Shown one piece after another: positions 53,836 to 64,000 of a DNA stretch of 64,000 nucleotides. Under the pieces are notes generated by a model. It searched no databases. It was not told where the DNA came from and worked only from the letters and a program-made list of their open reading frames with translations. The position numbers were made by a program, and so were the translations under genes. Position 1 is the stretch's first letter. Each line of letters opens with the position of its first letter. The DNA comes from Holothuria scabra (Eukaryota; Echinodermata; Holothuroidea; Aspidochirotida; Holothuriidae), in the NCBI GenBank assembly GCA_037179385.1, contig CM074187.1:44550879-44614878 (forward strand), read 5' to 3'.

Positions 53836-56800
53836 TCATATTTACAAATATTGTGCTGCTTCATAACCACACCTGCTGCCCTATGCACACAACAATCGAC
53901 ATAATCATAGAGACCAATGAATAATGTATGTTTGATATCCAAATGAAAAAAAGAACATCAGTGAGACTGCAAGCGCGTTGAGCGCGCGAAAATTTTGGGG
54001 ATTTGAAAAGTAAATATGTGGAATTATTGATACAGAAAGCTAGTCGATCGTAATCGGTAAAGGACACCTTTGATAACCTACATGTATAGTCTTGTTGGTA
54101 GTACCTAACTTTTAAGTTTCAGGGCAACACAGTGGGAGGAGGGGGGGGGGGGCACTTTTACCTTAGTGTCCCCTCCACTCAAAAAAGTGGGGGACATGTC
54201 CCCCTCCCCCCCCCAATCGACGCTCCTGGTACACATTGACCTTGTAATTCAGTGTATGAACAGGCTAATCTAAGAGGTGTCACACATTCACCGCAAAGAG
54301 GGGATTGTTCAGGCTACGACTTTTAGGCATTTACGCACTGGATAAGGCAGACGTAACTTCTTTTCAAGAACCAAATCTCATAGTCATACTTGATCCACCG
54401 GCTGGCTATATGCAGAGAATAACGTAAAGTCTAACGCAATATTGCAATTCCCAGCCACCATTCCATTCAGTTAATATTTCGAATATACAGTACCTTACAG
54501 GATATGTCAGAGGTGGTCCCAGTGAAAGCACGGGCCATGGCCTAACCAGCGGGGAAGGTTGCCGTCAGAGAATATTCCGAGAACCAATAGGATGTATGAC
54601 CATGTTGACAGCCATTTATCCCGACTTTAAGCTTCATCTTGCATTCAGAAAGAGAAAAATCCCCCCCCCCCCATCTCCATATTTTCTAATTGTTTTCAAA
54701 AAATGTCCAGATTTTCTTCTATATATATACATAGGCCTATACATTATATCAATAGTGAAGATGAATAGTGGAGATTTATGAATAGTGAAGATTTGGCTTT
54801 CACAATCCTTCCGGGATCCGTAGTCTTTGTGGGGTCTTCTCATTGCCAGTCACCTATCCTGTAAAATCCTGACGGGGTCTACCCGACATTCATATGTTTT
54901 ATTGTTCAAAAGGGTCAATGTTCATTAGCTTCTTTAGTCAAAAGGTTCACCTATTCATATGGTTTTTCCATAATCGTAAAAGGTTTGTTTTTCAAAAGGT
55001 TCGTTTTTTCGTAATTGAAAAAAGGTTCGTTTTTTATAATAGGAAAAAAATATAGACAATAGAAAATGAAGATCAGTCTTTAAAATTGTTAAAAAGATTC
55101 GATATTCGAAAAAGGTAGAAGGGTTCGTTATTCATAATTAGAAAAGTCGTTTAATATATACAATGTGAAGAAGGGTTCAATTTTTAAAAGGGAAAATTCA
55201 TTTTCACCCGATTCGTGCGATAGGAAATGCATTCCTTCTAGCTTGGTAAAAGTTGCTGAGCTGAGGTACATGTCACGGCTAAGAAATGCATTCTTTCTAG
55301 CTTAAGAGCTACGAAATCTTACACCCGTACGCATTTTCAAGCTTTAAAGGCTTCGTGCAACTCGCGGAGGGCCACACATCCTACAAACTTTTCACAGATG
55401 TTAGGGCAATGTCTTGCCTACAACATATTGACAGCGTTTTTACATGCTTTATCTAGATTGGTTGTTATTTGTCGTTCAAAGAGACCAGTCGACTTTGAGG
55501 GTAAGAATCTCAATTATAAATAACGACCCCATTTTCAGATTACGATTTGGATTATGACGCGTATCTTATTTTCCATTATAAGAATTGAGCCTTTTCCTGA
55601 AATATAAATAACGAACCCGTTTTAATTTTGAATTACGAACCGCTTTTTTATTATGAACATTAAACTTTTCTTGTGTTATGGACAACGAACCTTCTTCTCG
55701 ATTATGAATAGCAAACCTTATGAGTTATGAACTTTTTTTATTATATTTTCTGAATAAAGAACCTTATGAATAATCATGTACCTTATGAATGAAAAAAAAA
55801 ACCTCATAAATATCGAGCTGTCCCCATCCTGGCTACGCCATGGCCCTCTCAACATGCACTCATAAACACTTCTTTAAATTTTCATGCATTACAACTGAGT
55901 AAAGATCCATATTTTCTCCTGGCTGTTCTTTAAATTCATTTATTACACTTAGTTTAAAAATAACTTTTGGCAATCAATAAAGAAAATCAAAATTGTCAAC
56001 GTCTACATTACTGCAAAAATCAGAACACTTTTAATATACATATATTTCCACAAGTCATCAAACAATCAGGAAAATTTCAAACAATGAGAAGCAGGCAGAG
56101 GTTATTGTCGTTCGTATTTTACACGAGTTGTTGTTTTTATCTTTGGATAGACCCGAAGAGGAAGAAATTAATTTCCATATTTTAAGATGTCGATGATCAT
56201 ATCCACTTGTTAACGTATATCTTGAACGAACTACTCCGAAATGGATAGTTCTCACCTGACGGAATAGAAGCTTTCAAAAAGCATATTTCAGTCGCCGTGT
56301 CTGAAGGCAAACCGCTATATGTACGTACAGGCTTGCCCTCAGATTATTACGGATGCTAATGCCTAATTGTGACGTCAGGTCAGCGACACCTATATATACA
56401 GTCAAATATAAATTTGAATGGTCTCCAAAAGAGACATAACTTGCATAGTTTTTAAAATGACTAATTTACAATGCGCATGTAACAGTTTTTTGGAATGTCC
56501 CTACATCCTAAGTGCAGGAGGCAGACATAGAACAGACATTGGACTCAAGGGAAGCTAACATCAATTATAGATGTCACAGTTATCCAGCAATTACGCAACA
56601 CTCCTCACATTTACGCGGCTTCTTTTCGTCGTACGTTTATCACTCCTGTACCTCTATCAGACGCACTCGTAATACCAAGAAGAGGTACACATTCCACTCA
56701 TGTTATAAAGGGAATCCTTACATCTGACACAGTATGCTCTTATCCTCCTCAGCTATTATTTGGACGTTGACAATATCAAGCTCGTTGCCCGCTTAGCTAG

Positions 56801-57791
56801 CAACCCTTGCGAGCTCTAGCGATTCTTCAAGAACTCCTGAGGCATCGAAAATTTTGCCAAGTTTTAAGCGTTTGCTCTAAATTGATCACAAGCAATCACA
56901 CGAGCTCCATGCCCTTACTGGCGAACGTAGACCGCAATAGGCAGCAAGTTTTTAATCCAAAGCCTGATGCCAGTACACGTTCACATATTTGGTGACTTTC
57001 TCGCGGTCTCCGGGGTTCACAAGGAAACGCAAGAGTTCGTAGAAGTTGCTCGCTAAGTGGAAAGCCGGCTTAAATCTGTTCCAGTTCCATGCAACTGCCG
57101 CTATAGAGTTCAACCATGACTTCATCCATGGTAGGACTATAGCTAATAAAAATCAGTCTAAGTTGACGCAAATGCTCATTGAAAATTACATGGACCAAAC
57201 TTTAGTTAATGGCATATTCTGAAACTTTTTCTTTATTTATAGCATCTCAGTTTGTAAAACTTCATTCAACACTCTTTATTTTCCAAGTGTCTATATTCGC
57301 ACCAGTGAGTGGAAAAAATTCATGCACGCCTGAGTATTCCGATGATTAAAGAAGAAAAATGTGTTGTAATTCATATATTTCACCTAAACGCGGGGCAATG
57401 TTGCATACATTTCAAAACCGTCTGTTAAAACTGCACCACAGTCCGTGTTGATTTTCCATTTTTTCAAATTAACATGTAAAATTCTGAAGAATTTTCAACA
57501 GTGTTTCTGTATTTCTCATATACATTTAATTTTTAGTGTGATTTTTACAGACGTTTTATATTAACGTGAATACTCTGTAAATTTAACAAAGATTTTACGT
57601 ATATCCAGCATAGTTTTCTGAAAAATGTGGTTTGGATATGCAAATTAAAAGTAGATCTAATGGGCTAACAGATAACGTTGTAAACATTTGCGGGTGTAAA
57701 TATGGTTGATTAAAAAGATTAATATTAAGGCATTGTGTAATCGACGTGAAATAAGCGAATACTAACGCAATTCCTTTGTAGGAAAAATTAG
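53836..57791. other. Intergenic
   Basis: It holds a small G/C-rich palindromic patch at about 54125-54225 (opposed poly-G and poly-C runs around CACTTTTACC), the foldback-like element, and otherwise unremarkable AT-rich sequence from 55,850 to 57,790. Confidence 0.4.
54900..55800. mobile_element. Foldback-like element: inverted arms made of short tandem subrepeats
   Basis: The left arm (about 54900-55200) is a run of imperfect 20-27-bp units of the form AAAAGGTTCGTTTTTCATAAT. The right arm (about 55520-55800) holds the same unit reversed, ATTATGAATAACGAACC. About 320 bp of unique sequence separates the arms. This is the layout of foldback elements, such as Drosophila FB and the TU elements of sea urchins. 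Possible outer ends CCATGGCCTAACCAGC (54533) and CTGGCTACGCCATGG (about 55830-55844) would make the whole unit about 1.3 kb. No ORF. Confidence 0.6.
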
Positions 57792-58367
57792 TTAAGCAGT
57801 TTGGGAGATAACCGCCATTGTGGGGAATCAATTTTAATACGATCTAGGGAATATTTTGCTATGAGTGGCGTCATTTTTAAATATTTCCCATGATGCATTG
57901 AGATCCTACCGCACAAATTCAACGGAGATAAAGTTCAAAACCAAGTTGAAATTTTATCGATTCCAGGAAAGATAATTCGGGCATGCTTAAAATCACTATT
58001 GATAGGGGAATAAAAAGGCTTTGCCCACCGTCCCGTTTTTGATATCGAGCAGTTTTGCTATGTTCTTTGTCGTAAGCTTGTAGACTCGACACAGCCAGAC
58101 GGCCGTAGGTTTTGTGCAATATTTTCCGCATAAAGGTGTGCAAGTGGATCGTGCCAGCAATGTGTTTGAAAATTAAAATTCTTGAAAATTCCTTGTGTTT
58201 TTGCCCTTTGCATTTTTACTACGATATCACGTTGGAATTCACACATTCGACGACTGTTGAAAGGTACACTAAATCCTCATGCTCATACCATTGAGGCAGG
58301 TAGATTTTCTCCAGGATCTTGGGAAACCTCACTTTCCCCAAAAAGCGTTTATCTCCCGAACTGTTAA
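57792..58367. mobile_element. TTAA-flanked element, family 2, copy 1 (576 bp)
   Basis: TTAA at both ends, with inverted repeats GCAGTTTGGGAGATAACCGC (left) and GCGTTTATCTCCCGAACTG (right). The interior has no coding frame. A related copy at about 49723-50304 shares CTACCGC(G/A)CAAA, AACGGAGATAA and ATCGAGCAG blocks. Confidence 0.75.
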
Positions 58368-58465
58368 GTTTGCTTGGCCAAAATTTGATATTAAACTTGC
58401 AAATTGGCCCTTGAAACAGGTTTAAACTAATCGGATCTGTAACAAAAGACACATGTTGGTAAAAT

Positions 58466-58496
58466 CAGGGAGCTGCTAGTTAATAGCAGCTCCCTG
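58466..58496. repeat. Hairpin: 13-bp perfect stem, 5-nt loop
   Basis: Arms CAGGGAGCTGCTA and TAGCAGCTCCCTG surround the loop GTTAA. The outer seven bases (CAGGGAG/CTCCCTG) are the same as in the palindrome at 24080-24109, so the two look like members of one short palindromic repeat family. Confidence 0.9.
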
Positions 58497-60037
58497 GTAA
58501 AAAACAAGTTTATCAATACCGATGAAGATTCTTGATATGTATGGACTTCATTTCTGTAAAAATTCGTAGCAACAGTTTTCATAGTAACCAACGTGTCATA
58601 GACGTGATACAAATAGCAAAGCCTCAATGTCGTCACATGAGACACAGGAACTGTTCAAGATTATATCTGGCACTTTTCCCCTCGTGTTTATTTACGAGCA
58701 CGTACTGACGTAAGAAAGAAAAGGACAGAGTAGTTTAACAAATGGGACCACCTTTCACAGTTGTTCACAGCGTCTACACGACGAGTGAACCATAATTGGA
58801 AAATTAAAATATTCACAATTCTGGTTAAAATCATAGTCACGTTAACCAATTAAATGGTAAATTTAACCAAGTAATTGATTCGTACAGTTTTTAACCATTT
58901 TTTATCAGTTTCAATAGGAATTCCACAGGCTTTTTAAATTAACCACGACTGTATGCATAGGAAGTATACTGACGCGGAATGTTGTGAAAGTAAAACAGGT
59001 ATATTTTAGGGTGCGGGATACGCTAAGAAGAAAATTGTCATTCCTTTTTCGTTCCCATAGATATTTGTTATGGTTATGTTATAGTAGTAAGTTTACCATG
59101 CACATGAAAAATACATGAAAAAGGACATTTTCTAAAGGTTTAGTAAAGGGAGTTCAACCCTTGAGAACGTGATCTTTGTCTTACACAATCTCCAGAAGAA
59201 CCTTGTAATCATCATTTGAAAAAGATCTGCCATCAAGTTCATTCATTGGTTCTTTCGTTTATCTTCACATTCATTCTTTCATTTGCATATTCATTCTTTC
59301 AATATTTTGTATATTCGTACATTCGTTTGTTCATACCTGGATTCGATTTCCATTTTAAATGGCTACAAAATTGGAAACAAAGATAGTGTTAGTGTAAGAT
59401 AACATTTAATCTTCTTTATTCTGTTTAATTAATTTTTTTCAATTGTATCGACAGCTCTATTCCACATTTCCGTTTACATTGTTTGACTGAGGATAAAATA
59501 CGTGTAGTGCACACGTCCAGTTTGAATTAGTAAGACTATAATTATTTTCACTGTCACTGCGGACGTGTTGTAATAAATAGTATCAGTAGTCCAATACAGT
59601 TTTTCACATGTTTGTGAATTCGTCTCCCGCAAAATGTAAGTTGGTTGTCCTCCCGGGGTTCGACTCGGCTTCTGCCCACCTGGCGATAGGCTTGCCGCTA
59701 AAACCAGTTGCCCAGCTCACGAAGGCGGTTGCCCACCGGACTGAAGCACCGTCTAGCTTAAACGATTCACAAGCAGACTTCGTTTTAGGCATCGTTATGA
59801 ACATAGGCAATAAAAAAGTTGGGAAATTTGCCACTTCGGTCTTGGTCACAAGGTGACGTGTGTTATCCCTGCACTTGTACTGATTGCATTGTAATATGAG
59901 TGCAAATTCAACATGTTGCATAAGAGGACAAGTGCCATGAAGGGTGAGGAAAAACGTCACCTTTGGGGCGCAATCCCAAGTTCCATTAGTAGCAAACTTG
60001 TTCCAAGTCGTCTATTATCTCAAAACAAATATCTCGA
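58497..60037. other. Intergenic / 3' flank of the GPCR gene
   Basis: It should include the GPCR 3' UTR on the minus strand; an AATAAA on that strand lies at 59415-59420. A patch at 59640-59770 holds GGGGTTCGACTCGG (B-box-like) and short direct repeats of GTTGCCCA, possibly a SINE remnant. Confidence 0.35.
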
Positions 60038-61280
60038 TCACTCCACCACCGTAAAGACATTCTTTACACCATGGGTTTTCCCTTCGGTGTTATTGGTGCT
60101 GGAGTGGTTATACTTGCATCTATAATAACACAAATTTGAGCACTCACTACGAAAATTTCTGTTTAATAAGCCATATATCAAAGGATTAACAACGCTACTG
60201 AAAAACATCATAAAAACAGAAAACTCGTTCACCCCTTGAGAGAGCGGCTCCGAGGAGATCGTTTCGATGAAATTAACGATAGATATCGGAGCCCAGCACA
60301 TTATGAACGACGTCAAAATAAGAAAAAGCATAGCCGTAATGCGTAATTCATCCCTCATACTTGTTGATCCAGAGGTACGATGCCTACCACTCGAGAAAAT
60401 TTTTGACGGAGCGAAAGAAGGAAGATTTGAAACGAACAGGTCACCTGTATAGACCCTTTCATCTGTTTTCAAGTTTTTAGATTTAGGATTTAAAGTCAAC
60501 AGTTTGCTTTCTGAGTTTTCCGAACTTTTCGTTGAACTTTGTTGGGAGCTGCTGTCCGTTCTATCTCTGCTTGGATACTCTTGCTCTGTAATTTTGGCAA
60601 GTCCAGCGTTTCTCGGAACAGGAAGTTCATTTATGGTATACACTGGATCCCCTTTAGCACTGAATTCATTTGCTGTTATGCTACGTACATTTGTGTCCCA
60701 ATTATTTACATTCAAACCACCATTCTCTGGCTGTTCGCTGGGTTTGGTAGCCTTTATGTTACGACTTGTTTTTACAGCCATTTTACGACTTCTAATTTTC
60801 TTTCTTTTGTTTTCACCTGACTTCATTCTAGATTTAGTATTAATTATTTCCGTTCTTCTTCTTGATTGTTCCTTCTCTTCCTTGTTTTCTTTAAACTCAA
60901 TTGGTTCGAGTCGCTTTTTCCGGAAACCTAAACTTCTTTCCAATTGGAGTAACAAGAGTTTATTATTTTCTTTGACTAATCTGTCAGACAAAATATCTCC
61001 ATGTTCCTTCAAAGCTGTCATTGTTTTATTGTCAATTTTGTTCCCTTCTTTCTCCTTCACTCCCCTGGCAAAGGGCATTGACTTGTTGTAATGAAAAACA
61101 CTCGACTCTGTTTTGGGGATTCGTGGCTCCAAATTAAGCGATTGATCATTAGGACGCACCCTATTTTTCCTCTTTAACCAAACCCTGGTAATCGAAGGCT
61201 CACACTGCCCATTTGAGTTACGCGGCGTGGTTGAGTGCATCACAGCAGGCTTAACAGAATTTGCTGTTGTGTCAGGAAGT
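60038..61280 (-). CDS. 3'-terminal exon of a rhodopsin-class GPCR (melatonin-receptor-type TM7), partial gene
   Basis: The frame runs from a strong minus-strand acceptor (CCTCCCTTTTTTCAG ending at 61281) to a stop at 60038, about 414 residues. Most is a hydrophilic, Lys/Glu/Ser-rich third intracellular loop of roughly 300 residues (minus strand 61280-60350). TM6 follows at about 60343-60263 with RITAMLFLILTSFIMCWAP (CWAP in place of CWxP), then a short extracellular loop, then TM7 at about 60232-60164 with NPLIYGLLNRNFRSEC. The NPxxY and the YGLLNRNFR helix-8 junction closely resemble YGLLNQNFR of melatonin receptors and related moody/Tre1/GPR84-type orphans. The incoming phase is 2, so at least one upstream exon with TM1-TM5 is needed. 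The loop length is unusual; melatonin receptors have short loops. Ligand not predictable. Confidence 0.88.
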
Positions 61281-61436
61281 CTGAAAAAAGGGAGGAAGAA
61301 AATTGAAATAAATTGCTCTCAAACTAAATAAAACAGCCAATGTCATAATGAATCAAAGGGGAATGCATTCACAAGTGTGGTACAGTATCCTGCCTTATTA
61401 TTGACTTTTAGAGTCATGTGACAACACTTTTTCTCT

Positions 61437-61690
61437 CCAAATGTGAACTTTACACTCTCATATCAAAAGAGTGAGTGAACTTAGTCACGCTTTGATAGAG
61501 TGAAAAGGGTGGATTCACTCCTTTAGTGTGTTAATTCACTGCAGGAAAAGTGAAAATTTACTCTTCAACGATTGCCTGCAGTGATAGCTCTTGTTTTTAG
61601 AGTGATCGCTTATAGGAACTCCATCGGAAATGAAACTGCTATTTGGAAAGATTTCCACTTTTTTAGAGTAAATTTCACTCTGTATTGCTT
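61437..61690. repeat. AGAGTGAA-family element in the GPCR intron
   Basis: Many GAGTG and CACTC words (AAAGAGTGAGTGAACTTAGT, GTTAATTCACTGCAGG, GTAAATTTCACTCTGTATT) are arranged as in 48600-48937. It lies just 5' (minus strand) of the GPCR terminal exon. Confidence 0.6.
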
Positions 61691-63097
61691 ACTTCTCTTC
61701 CCGGGTACCTTCTTTATTGTTCAAGACTTAAATACTGCACATATCTAAGTTAAGAAAGTGAGTTGGTCTTAAATTTCACAGTTCAGGGAGAACATATTGT
61801 CACATGATTCCCAAGAGCCATTCATGAAATAGGATAGACGACAACACTAATTCACGTTGGAATGACTGTTCTTGCCCTTCAATGTTCGGATCTATTACTA
61901 CATTAATATAGTCCTTATGAGAAAGACTTAACTCAAAAGATTGAAGACAATATCCCATGATTCCTTGTTCTTTTCCCTTTCCTTTTTTCTTCATTAGAGA
62001 AGGCCTAGATACGATTTTAATAATCGTTATCCACAAACATATCAAAGCGTAATTTATCCATTTTATTGACGTTGTGTTTGCCATTATAGACTTTGCACTT
62101 CAAACTGTATGCAATCGATATTCTCGACTACGCACTACGTATCTTCTATTAAAGCAAAATGAGAAACACAATATAACCCTTTCACGTCACGATTTTCAAA
62201 TGAGTCTGCAAGATTTTATTATTCAGGTACTAATCGTTAAAGTTGAAGTGTAGTGCGATGAGAGTATCTTATTTCTAGGAAAGAATTATGAAGAGTTAAG
62301 ACTATTAAAAGCTACATGTAATGTACTAGTGGGATATCTTATTACATGGAAAGGCACTATAATTTTTATAATTTAGAGGTAGCTCCTAAGACGAATAACG
62401 AGAAAATCTCAATCTATATTTTTAACTCTCGGGTTTTACCATACTTATCAGCCTCGACAAAATCGCTCGCTAACATTAGCGCGTAACATTTTTAACATGG
62501 CGAGGGCCTTTTACAGTAGGTACAGGTTCATGAGACCTCCTTGTGTAGGTAAATATATACATAACTGTTGCCTACAACAGTTTTTTGCTACTTAATGTTG
62601 CAACTATACCTGTGGATCATATGCTTAAGGGAAACTCGGAAGACAACAACTCAAAACAAATGCGATAGTTACTACAAAGTATTTCGGCAGTTATGTAACA
62701 GTAACACTGTATTAGGTGGCGAGTTGATGTTTTATTATGGAGAGTACATTTTTTGACCCCTCTAACAGACTGACGAGGTTTTTTTTCTTGAACTGGTTCT
62801 GGTACCAAGCCGGTACGACTCTGACGGAAGAGGGGGATGAAGGGGCTTTTATCCCCTCAGGGGTGGCGGTGCTACTCCTGTTGCCTCCACCCGAGCTCAG
62901 ACAATTAGGTGTTGGGGAGTTGGGTCATAAAAATACATAATATACCTCTCCAGTGAAACCCCAACGGGCTTTGTCCTTGGGCCCCACCAGCACGAGCCTA
63001 CACTTTGAGTTCGGTATCGCTCTGCCTGACAAATTTTCTGCCCCAATATTTTCTTTTGCCCCCTTGTCCCCCTCAATTTTGACATTCTGTCCTCGCC

Positions 63098-63300
63098 AGA
63101 GTGACAATTTACTCTTCCACGAGTGACTGCAATGATCACTCTTTTCTACTGTTCTAAGAGTGATCAGTTACTCCATCTAGAGTGAAACTTTGCTCTTTTG
63201 GAGTGAATTTCACTATACTTCGAGAGAATTAACACCACAGAGGAGTGAATTCAAACTTTTAACTCTCTAAGAGAGTGACCCAGTTCACTCTTCTGATTTA
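63098..63300. repeat. AGAGTGAA-family element
   Basis: CAATTTACTCTTCCACGAGT, AAGAGTGATCAGTTACTCC and TTTGGAGTGAATTTCACTAT match the family. It is adjacent to the truncated hAT-type element at 63315. Confidence 0.6.
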
Positions 63301-63314
63301 AAGAGTGTAGGGAC

Positions 63315-64000
63315 CAGCGGCGTAACCAGACCTGACAGTCCGGGGGGAAGGGGTCAATAACATGGAGGTTTCCCGATTTTGTACTAGTTGACCTGTGTTA
63401 GTTTGTGGGTGTCTTTAGGCCTTAAGGGAAGGGAGCAACAGTTTTGGACCATGCAACTCATCCTACCCCATTGACCAAAAGGTAAATTTTTATGCTGAAT
63501 TGCTTTGCTTTTTCTAAGGGCAAGAACATTTTTTTTTTTCAAATAAATCTGGGTTTTTTTTTTTCTGAAGTGTGAACACTGGGCCTACTGTAAACGGTAC
63601 GTACCGAAAATTTGGGTCCTTTTACACATTTGTAAATATGGAGCTTATATTCCATAAAATAGATTAGATTCAGGGTCTCCTGTAGGGAAATTTGCATTTT
63701 GGGCGACTTTCGAAAAATCTGCGTTTCCCATTAGCATGAATCTGAGATAGCAAGTGGCCTGAAGATCGTGTTATCTCAGGAGAGCAGATTAAGACTTCTC
63801 GACGACATTAAGAAAACTCTAGAAACTTTGTTGCCTTTTTTGGAAAAAAATGAAAGCCTATATTGTAGAAAATTTTAGGGAAACGGCACTGTAGCGGCTA
63901 GGACAAATTATCCACTGACTGCTCTATGAGCGATCACTTACAGCTTTAAGGGTCGCGATTTAAGACGCGCGAAGCGCGCAGAAAATATTGCCTTTGTTAA
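63315..64000. mobile_element. hAT-type element, left part only (runs off the window)
   Basis: It starts CAGCGGCGTAACCAG at 63315 and shares interior blocks with 50425-51123 in the same order, including ATATGGAGCTTATATT and a GCGCGAAGCGCGC hairpin near the window end. The right end is not in the window. Confidence 0.5.

Larger units (their letters stand above)
61281..64000 (-). other. Intron of the GPCR gene (upstream exons not found)
   Basis: It starts with a strong minus-strand acceptor tract and is filled with AGAGTGAA-family repeats and the start of a hAT-type element. No exon with TM1-TM5 was found before the window ends. Confidence 0.5.

Noticed and set aside
59604..59960. 118-codon minus-strand frame near the GPCR 3' end
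   Set aside because: It overlaps a B-box-like, internally repetitive patch and resembles no protein family.
60504..61091. 195-codon plus-strand frame rich in Leu/Phe/Ser
   Set aside because: Antisense shadow of the Lys/Glu/Ser-rich GPCR loop.
61800..62084. Minus-strand frame of 94 codons just upstream of the GPCR exon, with a W..YAL...LWI stretch like TM4 and a GYCLQSF like extracellular loop 2
   Set aside because: There is no good acceptor, a stop lies just upstream, TM5 is missing between it and the terminal exon, and no phase-2 donor is in a sensible place. Probably chance.

Overview
This is eukaryotic genomic DNA: AT-rich, with GT-AG introns, long non-coding stretches and very many short DNA-transposon derivatives. 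The gene families (an EMI/EGF-repeat single-pass receptor and a melatonin-type rhodopsin-class GPCR with a very long third cytoplasmic loop) and the repeat load suggest a marine invertebrate, most likely a non-vertebrate deuterostome such as an echinoderm, hemichordate or amphioxus. The species assignment is inference; nothing in the window settles it.

Two protein-coding genes can be supported. (1) A complete plus-strand gene of nine coding exons, 15,753-42,239. All eight exon junctions keep the reading frame and have GT/AG borders, giving a 479-residue type I membrane protein: signal peptide, EMI-like cysteine module, laminin-type EGF-like modules, one transmembrane helix, and a short tyrosine-rich tail. 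It resembles the MEGF10/PEAR1/Draper/CED-1 engulfment receptors and, in the middle EGF modules, the EGF block of Tie receptors. (2) The last coding exon of a minus-strand GPCR, 60,038-61,280, carrying most of intracellular loop 3, TM6, TM7 with NPxxY, and the C-tail. Its upstream exons (TM1-TM5) were not found and probably lie beyond base 64,000.

Layout: 1-15,752 intergenic with MITEs and one 1.76-kb hAT-like element; 15,753-42,239 the EGF receptor gene, whose 16.7-kb first intron holds a 2.7-kb element inserted in a perfect palindrome, a tandem array with nuclear-receptor DR1-like motifs, and two TTAA-flanked MITEs; 42,240-60,037 intergenic with a second DR1-like array, a second hAT-like copy with a perfect 8-bp target-site duplication, nested MITEs and a foldback-like element; 60,038-64,000 the 3' part of the GPCR gene and repeat-filled intron.

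No rRNA, functional tRNA, CRISPR array, reverse transcriptase or intact transposase was seen. The most distinctive structures are the compact EMI-EGF receptor with its seven-tyrosine tail, the two AGGTCA direct-repeat arrays, the palindrome split by a transposon, and several repeat families whose boundaries and target-site duplications can be read directly.
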